A stretch of DNA of 6,584 nucleotides from Bacteroidales bacterium. Lineage in GTDB: Bacteria; Bacteroidota; Bacteroidia; Bacteroidales; JAADGE01. Where the stretch lies: assembly GCA_026987795.1 (NCBI GenBank), contig JALSMF010000442.1, positions 1 through 6,584 of the forward strand, in the 5' to 3' direction. A program made the position numbers and the translations under genes. Of this stretch, positions 1 through 4,652 are shown one piece after another; positions within the stretch are counted from its first letter, which is position 1, and every line of letters starts with the position of its first letter. The notes beneath the pieces are model-generated. The model did not search any database, had not been told where the DNA came from, and saw only the letters and a program-made list of their open reading frames with translations.

Positions 1-446
1 TAAACAAGCTATATGAATATAAAAAGAATAAGATTAAAAACGTTAAACTTACAGATTTTCAGAGATTTAACGGAGTTGCAGGTCTCTTTGAAGAAATAAT
101 GCCTGATTATGTTATTTCTGTTAATTTATTAAGTCAGTTAGCTTACTTTCCATCATATTTTATAGAAAAACATAAGCTTGCAACATTTGATGAGTCAGTT
201 AAAATAAAGAACAAGATTGAAAAAACTCATTTGGAATCTTTGCCGAAAAATAAATCAGTGCTTATAACAGATTTTTACGAGTTTGAATACAACTTTAAAG
301 GAGATAGAATAAAAGAACAAAAAAGACTGACGATAGAATTGCCCGGTGAAAAAATAAAAGAAGAATGGATATGGAACTTTGATATGTCAGGAAATTATCA
401 TACCGGAAATCCTGTTAAATTTAAAGTCGCTGTGTTACAAGTTTAA
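1..446 (+). CDS. C-terminal part of a probable SAM-dependent methyltransferase-like protein (5' end off window)
   Basis: The reading frame is open from the left edge (first full codon at 3) to a TAA at 444-446, giving 147 visible residues. The Met at 99 is internal: coding-like sequence continues upstream of it, so it should not be taken as the start. Just after that Met comes a hydrophobic strand followed by NLLSQLAYFP. I associate this pattern (D-x-VIS-x-NLLSQL) with the strand after the cofactor-binding half of Rossmann-fold methyltransferase-like proteins. A His-x-x-x-Leu helix, then a second strand (SVLITDFYEF), and a C-terminal W-x-W-N-F segment fit the same fold. The glycine-rich SAM-binding motif would lie upstream and cannot be seen, so the methyltransferase assignment is an inference and the substrate is unknown. 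The last 26 bp overlap the 3' end of the convergent transporter gene. Confidence 0.6.
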   Translation, partial: NKLYEYKKNKIKNVKLTDFQRFNGVAGLFEEIMPDYVISVNLLSQLAYFPSYFIEKHKLATFDESVKIKNKIEKTHLESLPKNKSVLITDFYEFEYNFKGDRIKEQKRLTIELPGEKIKEEWIWNFDMSGNYHTGNPVKFKVAVLQV

Positions 447-1812
447 TTCGTCTTTTATAAATTGCATACAAAACAACGGCAGATAAAATAAAAGAAATAA
501 TAATAACCGGAACTATAAGCATTAAATCATTCGCTTCCAAATTATATCCTGCAACTTTTGCTATCGATTTTGATATATTTGTAAAACCGAGAATCATCGT
601 AACCCATAAAACAATACTCATCATAACATTTGAAACCCATCCGTTAAGATAATTTTCTCCGATAATTTCCGGATCGTTAACCACAAAAATAAGAAATACT
701 GCTATGAGCGGTAAAATAAGACCGTTGAATGCCTGAGCAATAATAATCGCCGGAATAGGTTTTACATTCATAAATCCGAACACAAGCCCGGTTATAACGA
801 CACCGGCTATTACTAATTTAAAATACAATTTCTCCGGACGCCATTTTTCCTCATTATTTTTGTTTGAAAACAAACTTCTTGCTGTTATTGCAGAAGCTAA
901 AGGCGAAGTTACCGCAGACGAGAAACCTGCTGCAAACATTCCGAACCCGAATACATAAACAGCATAAGTTCCTATGTTATTTTTCAGGAAATATTTTAAC
1001 ATTTCATAACCGTTATTATCAAAATCTAAATTTGCTATAAAATTTGCTTTACTTACATCATCCACTCCTGCCGTAACAGCATTTCCGACTCCCATTATTG
1101 ACATAGAAATAACACCTCCCAAAATTATGGCAAAAGCAAGACCGAAACGCATTTCGTTAATTGTTTGTTTTTTATCCAAAGCTCCGGAACCAAGAAATAA
1201 ATCGTAAGGAATAACGGTAGTTCCTACTAAACCCAAAACTAAAAGAGTAGAGCCTGTTCCTTCGGGAATTACCGGAACAACACTGCCTTTTAAAACCTCT
1301 CCCCAGTCGGGACTTAACGATAAAGACGTATAGAAAAAAGAAATACCCATAAGAAAAACTATAACACCCATTATTTTTGCAATGGTATGAACAGAATTCA
1401 AAGCAAATACAAGAGTCGCTAACAGCCCGATTCCTGCTACAAAAAAATAGTAAGGGATGTCAAAAATCAAAACAAGACCGGCAACGGCTCCCAATATATT
1501 TCCGGCTTCGTAAGCAGCACATCCTAAAACAATGGCAATTATTATTATGAATAAGATAAGCGTTCTGCTTGATTTGTTTTCAAATTTCTTTGAAATTGCT
1601 TCTCCCAAATTCATTTGGCTTCGTATAGTGAGGCGTGCACTTGCTTCTTGTAAAAGAAGTGTGGCAAAAGTAGAAAAAACCAAAGCCCATAGTAGCTGAA
1701 AATTATAATAAACTCCGGCTTTTGTAGCAGTAGTAACCGTTCCGGGTCCTATAAATGCTGCAGAAACAACCGACCAAAACAAAATACTTAATATCCTCTT
1801 TTTTAAAGTCAT
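421..1812 (-). CDS. Nramp-family (MntH-like) membrane transporter, divergent metal-site variant
   Basis: A 463-residue polytopic inner-membrane protein with about 11 hydrophobic segments, the usual size of Nramp (LeuT-fold) divalent-metal transporters. The first helix and following segment align well with MntH: FIGPGT, then QLLW, then LLLQEASARLTI and NLGEAI. Helix 6 is recognisable as VIPYDLFLGSGA, and helix 10 carries AQAFNGLILP. The metal-binding signatures are altered: helix 1 has GPGT (residues 22-25) where MntH has DPGN, and helix 6 has IPYD (201-204) where MntH has MPH followed by a variable residue. The fold is therefore clear but the substrate is not; Mn/Fe transport should not be assumed. 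The frame extends six codons further to a TTG at 1830, but the ATG at 1812 is preferred because it immediately precedes the positively charged TLKKR and first helix. It lies 27 bp downstream of the cyclotransferase-like gene on the same strand, so the two are probably cotranscribed. Confidence 0.88.
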   Translation of the reverse strand: MTLKKRILSILFWSVVSAAFIGPGTVTTATKAGVYYNFQLLWALVFSTFATLLLQEASARLTIRSQMNLGEAISKKFENKSSRTLILFIIIIAIVLGCAAYEAGNILGAVAGLVLIFDIPYYFFVAGIGLLATLVFALNSVHTIAKIMGVIVFLMGISFFYTSLSLSPDWGEVLKGSVVPVIPEGTGSTLLVLGLVGTTVIPYDLFLGSGALDKKQTINEMRFGLAFAIILGGVISMSIMGVGNAVTAGVDDVSKANFIANLDFDNNGYEMLKYFLKNNIGTYAVYVFGFGMFAAGFSSAVTSPLASAITARSLFSNKNNEEKWRPEKLYFKLVIAGVVITGLVFGFMNVKPIPAIIIAQAFNGLILPLIAVFLIFVVNDPEIIGENYLNGWVSNVMMSIVLWVTMILGFTNISKSIAKVAGYNLEANDLMLIVPVIIISFILSAVVLYAIYKRRIKLVTQRL

Positions 1813-1839
1813 ATTAAATTTAAAACGCAAATATATATT

Positions 1840-2358
1840 TTATTTGTTTAAATATTTACGAATATAAATTATTAAATCTTCGGGAGAAAAATTGTTTTTA
1901 TCATTTTTTTTCAGAAATTTCTTAATCTCTTCAAGGGGAGTCGGTCTTTTTGTCCAGTCTCCGGATACTATCTTAACAGGCTCATTTCGTCTCTTATAAA
2001 CAAATGCCGCAGATTTATTTTTATCCGAAAAATCAAAAACATTGCCTTCGTCATTAATTTTCCATATAGGAGCAATATCTAAATCATAGCTTTTCGGGAA
2101 TTCTCCGGAAGTGCTTTCTAAATGATCTATTCTTAACAAACTTGAAAAATCCATATAATACAATTCTCCTATTGTTGCAGTTTTCTTAACGGAAAAATCA
2201 ATATATGCACTTCCGGTTTCCGATATCATTAACTGACCTTCGGTATAATATTTTCCTGCGTATAAATTACCGTCGGTATAATAACTTAATCTGCAATTTT
2301 TTCGTAATGTGCCGAAAACAAAAAGTTTAATAGGGAAATCAGAATTGTGTTTTGTCAT
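1840..2358 (-). CDS. Gamma-glutamylcyclotransferase/AIG2-like family protein
   Basis: A 172-residue cytosolic protein. Near the N-terminus it has LFVFGTLRK (residues 12-20), the family signature usually written (V/F)YGTLR, which forms the substrate-binding loop. It is followed by GELYYMD (64-70), matching the family GE-(V/L)-Y strand, then IDHLES (77-82), matching the LDxLEG segment. Glu81 is the probable general acid/base. A GDW at 133-135 also resembles family members. Enzymes of this fold release 5-oxoproline from gamma-glutamyl amines, peptides or glutathione, but many bacterial members have no proven substrate. The Lys-rich tail after about residue 138 is longer than the compact family core. 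It starts at ATG 2358 with an A/T-rich leader and no Shine-Dalgarno. It is first in a likely two-gene unit with the Nramp-like transporter and diverges from the LOG gene. Confidence 0.8.
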   Translation of the reverse strand: MTKHNSDFPIKLFVFGTLRKNCRLSYYTDGNLYAGKYYTEGQLMISETGSAYIDFSVKKTATIGELYYMDFSSLLRIDHLESTSGEFPKSYDLDIAPIWKINDEGNVFDFSDKNKSAAFVYKRRNEPVKIVSGDWTKRPTPLEEIKKFLKKNDKNNFSPEDLIIYIRKYLNK

Positions 2359-2411
2359 TTTTAATGATTACTTTTGTTCTAATTTTTTGCAAGATAATAT
2401 TTTTAAAAGTA
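2359..2411. promoter_or_regulatory. Divergent intergenic region with presumed promoters in both directions
   Basis: These 53 bp separate the start codons of two divergent genes, so both transcription units must initiate here or inside the opposite gene. For the plus direction, TTTG at 2373-2376 followed after 21 bp by TATTTTTA at 2398-2405 resembles the Bacteroidota sigma-ABfr consensus (TTTG, then TAnnTTTG), with the last G missing. That would place the transcript start very close to the LOG ATG at 2412. For the minus direction I see no good match, only a weak TATCTTG near 2388-2394. The region is very A/T-rich, so chance matches are likely, and the individual elements are low confidence. 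Confidence 0.35.
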
Positions 2412-2984
2412 ATGAAGAAAAATATATGCGTATTTTGTTCATCAAGCAGTGCTGTCGAAAATGTTTATTTTGATGCTGCGGCAGAGGCAGGAAAAAAAAT
2501 TGCAGAAAATAACGACACCTTATTATTCGGCGGTGCTAATGTCGGATTAATGCGTAAATTGGCACTTGTCGTAAAAGAAAATAAAGGAAAAATTACAGGA
2601 GTTATTCCTCAAAAAATAAAAGATAATAACTTAGCTTGTGAAATTACCGACAAACTTATTGTTACCCCGGATATGCACTCACGAAAAGCAAAGCTTGAAG
2701 AACTTGCGGATGTTTTTATTGCGCTGCCCGGAGGCTTCGGAACACTGGAAGAATTATCGGAAGTGCTTACATTAAAACATCTCGGTTATCATAACAAACC
2801 TGTCGTAATTTTAAATATAAACGGTTTTTATGATAATCTGTTAGAATTTTACGAAACAATATATAAAGAAAAATTTGCCAAAGAATATTATCGTGAATAT
2901 TATTTTGTTACAGATAATACGGAAAAAGCTTTTGAGTATATCAAAAAATATACTCCGCCCGAGAATATAAAAAAATGGTTTTAA
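2412..2984 (+). CDS. LOG-family nucleotide 5'-monophosphate phosphoribohydrolase
   Basis: A 190-residue cytosolic Rossmann-like enzyme of the LOG (Lonely Guy / 'lysine decarboxylase-like') family. Characterised members cleave the N-glycosidic bond of nucleoside 5'-monophosphates, including cytokinin ribotides, to base and ribose 5-phosphate. Family signatures appear in order: ICVFCSSS at the N-terminal strand (5-12), GGANVGLM (40-47), MHSRK (88-92), and PGGFGTLEE (106-114), which is the PGGxGTxxE catalytic motif. LGYHNKP and LNINGFYDNLL (124-144) follow, typical of the C-terminal half. The open frame extends to a TTG at 2352, but those 20 extra codons are a hydrophobic run overlapping the divergent gene's start; the ATG at 2412 begins directly at the conserved strand and was chosen. 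In bacteria outside plant-associated groups, a general role in nucleotide turnover is more likely than hormone production. recR follows after 48 bp. Confidence 0.93.
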   Translation: MKKNICVFCSSSSAVENVYFDAAAEAGKKIAENNDTLLFGGANVGLMRKLALVVKENKGKITGVIPQKIKDNNLACEITDKLIVTPDMHSRKAKLEELADVFIALPGGFGTLEELSEVLTLKHLGYHNKPVVILNINGFYDNLLEFYETIYKEKFAKEYYREYYFVTDNTEKAFEYIKKYTPPENIKKWF

Positions 2985-3032
2985 ACATAAAATTGCGATA
3001 TAAATATTTGAATTGTTAAGTTTTGTTATAAA

Positions 3033-3647
3033 ATGTATCAGGAAAACAAATATTCGTCAAAATTATTGAACAATGCGGTAGAAGAATTCTCAAAACTTCC
3101 CGGGATAGGCGGTAAAACTGCTCTCAGGCTAGTTTTGCACCTTCTGAAAAAATCGGAAGAGGAAGTTAACTTATTCGGAGAAACGATAATTGAACTGAAG
3201 AAAAACATAAAAAAATGTAAAATTTGTAAAAATGTTTCGGATGATGAGATTTGCGAAATTTGCTCCGATTCAGAAAGAGACAGAAAGACAATTTGCCTTG
3301 TAGAAAATATAAATGATGTTATAGCAATTGAAAAAACAGGACAATACAAAGGATTGTATCATGTTCTCGGAGGTCTGATATCTCCAATGGAAGGCACGGG
3401 TCCTGATAATTTGGAAATAAACTCCCTTATTGAGCGTATTAAAAGCTCTGACATACAAGAGATTATATTCGCCCTTAACTCAACTCCCGAAGGTGAAACA
3501 ACAAATTATTACACATACAAGAAAGTTTCCGGTTTCGGAGTTAGGGTTACTACTTTGGCAAAAGGAGTTTCGGTGGGCAGTGAATTACAATATGTTGATG
3601 AATTGACTCTCGGGCGTTCAATAATTGATCGTATCAGTTTTTTTTAA
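3033..3647 (+). CDS. recR: Recombination mediator protein RecR
   Basis: A 204-residue protein of standard RecR length with all expected domains. The N-terminal helix-hairpin-helix for DNA binding contains LPGIGGKTALRL (22-33). A four-cysteine zinc finger has Cys at 62, 65, 74 and 77 (CKIC and CEIC). A Toprim domain begins at ICLVEN (87-92, acidic Glu91) and continues through LGGLISPMEGTGPD (112-125) and NSTPEGETT (149-157). The Walker-B-like C-terminal segment TTLAKGVSVGSELQYVD (173-189) matches E. coli RecR closely. RecR works with RecO, and with RecF where present, to load RecA onto SSB-coated single-stranded DNA at gaps. The ATG at 3033 has no Shine-Dalgarno (leader TTGTTATAAA). It lies between the LOG gene (48 bp upstream) and the PLP enzyme (28 bp downstream), probably in one operon. 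An eight-T run at 3638-3645 spans the last codons and the stop, with no effect on the domains. Confidence 0.98.
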   Translation: MYQENKYSSKLLNNAVEEFSKLPGIGGKTALRLVLHLLKKSEEEVNLFGETIIELKKNIKKCKICKNVSDDEICEICSDSERDRKTICLVENINDVIAIEKTGQYKGLYHVLGGLISPMEGTGPDNLEINSLIERIKSSDIQEIIFALNSTPEGETTNYYTYKKVSGFGVRVTTLAKGVSVGSELQYVDELTLGRSIIDRISFF

Positions 3648-3675
3648 TAAAATTTAAAATTTAATTTGTATAAAA

Positions 3676-4593
3676 ATGTCGGAATTTCCTTTGTCTGCCG
3701 AATTATCGATTTCTCCGGTTGAAGAGATGACATTCAGGGGCAGAAAATATTTTTTAAAGAGAGATGATTTAATAAATCCGTATTTTAACGGTAATAAAGC
3801 CCGAAAGTTTGATTATTTTCTTAACTCTGATTTATCCGAGTATAAAAAAATTGCCTCATACGGAGGAAACCAGTCAAATGCAATGTTTTCGCTTGCAGCT
3901 TTTGCAAAAATTAAAGGTTTGAAATTTGACTATTACGGAAAACCTTTGCCTTTATTTTTGAAGAAAAATCCTGTCGGAAATTTTAAATATGCTTTAGATA
4001 TGGGAATGAATTATATAGAATTACCGGATTATGAACAGTTTTTCCGGAAAATGTCATCTCCCGAAAAAAAATACGACGAACTTGGTAAAGATACTTTGCT
4101 TATACGACAGGGAGGAGCAGAAAAAGAAGCAGAATTCGGAGTAAAAAAACTTGCTCGTGAAATTAATGAATGGGCACAAGAGAAAGGCATAAATAAATTG
4201 TCGGTTTTTATACAGTCAGGAACGGGAACGACAGCGGTTTTTCTTCAAAAACATCTGAATTTCAGGGTTTATACTACCCCGAATATCGGAAATGCCGATT
4301 ATTTACTGAAACAATTTGCATTGCTTGAATATAATTCTGACAATTATCCCGTAATTTTGGAAACGAAAAAGAAATATATTTTCGGGAAACCGTATAAGGA
4401 ATTTTACGATATATGGGAAGAAATATCTTCAGAAAATAATATCGAATTTGAACTTCTTTATGACCCTAAAACTCTTATTGCTCTTGCCGAGCATAACAAA
4501 AATACTGAAGGCGAAATTATGTATATACACAGCGGCGGAACTGTCGGTAACGAGAGTATGCTGTTGAGATACAAATATAAAGGAATAATATAA
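3676..4593 (+). CDS. PLP-dependent enzyme of the ACC deaminase/D-cysteine desulfhydrase family
   Basis: A 305-residue cytosolic enzyme of fold type II (tryptophan synthase beta superfamily). The N-terminal FLKRDDL (26-32) and FNGNKARKF (38-45) match the family pattern RDD...GGNKxRKL; Lys41 is the expected Schiff-base lysine. YGGNQSNA (62-69) retains the Ser-Asn pair, with Ser67 equivalent to the ACC deaminase nucleophile, but the usual following His/Gln is Ala. IRQGGAEKEAEFG (143-155) corresponds to the family IPxGG region. SGTGTTA (181-187) is the phosphate-binding loop, with GTGTT rather than GTGGT. Tyr262 aligns with the ACC deaminase YTGK tyrosine, and IHSGG (284-288) with the C-terminal HTGG. 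Known members convert 1-aminocyclopropane-1-carboxylate to 2-oxobutyrate and ammonia, or D-cysteine to pyruvate, H2S and ammonia. The substrate cannot be decided here; D-amino acid breakdown is more plausible than ACC. It is the last gene of the LOG-recR run and ends at a terminator hairpin. Confidence 0.85.
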   Translation: MSEFPLSAELSISPVEEMTFRGRKYFLKRDDLINPYFNGNKARKFDYFLNSDLSEYKKIASYGGNQSNAMFSLAAFAKIKGLKFDYYGKPLPLFLKKNPVGNFKYALDMGMNYIELPDYEQFFRKMSSPEKKYDELGKDTLLIRQGGAEKEAEFGVKKLAREINEWAQEKGINKLSVFIQSGTGTTAVFLQKHLNFRVYTTPNIGNADYLLKQFALLEYNSDNYPVILETKKKYIFGKPYKEFYDIWEEISSENNIEFELLYDPKTLIALAEHNKNTEGEIMYIHSGGTVGNESMLLRYKYKGII

Positions 4594-4636
4594 AAAAAAA
4601 CCGAACAGGTTTAAATGTTCGGCTTTTAAGTTTTTT
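4592..4636. terminator. Bidirectional rho-independent terminator between convergent genes
   Basis: A perfect 7-bp inverted repeat, CCGAACA (4601-4607) and TGTTCGG (4616-4622), encloses an 8-base loop. On the minus strand the stem is followed directly by nine T residues (complement of the A run 4592-4600), an excellent intrinsic terminator for the parvulin gene. On the plus strand it is followed by CTTTTAAG and TTTTTT (4631-4636), a weaker T tract that would serve the PLP enzyme gene. Its position in the only convergent gap, directly after one stop codon and 16 bp from the other, supports use in both directions. Confidence 0.88.
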
Positions 4637-4652
4637 ATTTAGTTTGAAATTT

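Noticed and set aside
99..446. Met at 99 as the start of a small complete gene
   Set aside because: The same frame is open to the left edge and reads like continuing protein sequence, so this is the tail of a longer gene.
2352..2411. Hydrophobic 20-residue N-terminal extension of the LOG protein (possible signal or membrane segment)
   Set aside because: It starts with TTG, overlaps the divergent gene's start codon, and precedes an ATG that sits exactly at the conserved first strand of a cytosolic family; most likely untranslated promoter DNA.
2985..3032. Possible separate promoter for recR (TTG near 2993 and TAAGTTTTG at 3018-3026)
   Set aside because: The -7-like element is imperfect, the -33-like element is only TTG, and the implied transcript start would fall on or next to the ATG; in such A/T-rich DNA this is not better than chance.
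3038..3349. 103-codon open frame on the minus strand inside recR
   Set aside because: It lies fully antisense to well-conserved recR domains, and its translation is low-complexity Ser/Phe-rich, as expected from the reverse of Glu/Lys codons.
3270..3458. 62-codon open frame on the minus strand inside recR
   Set aside because: Short, antisense to the Toprim domain, with no recognisable family features.
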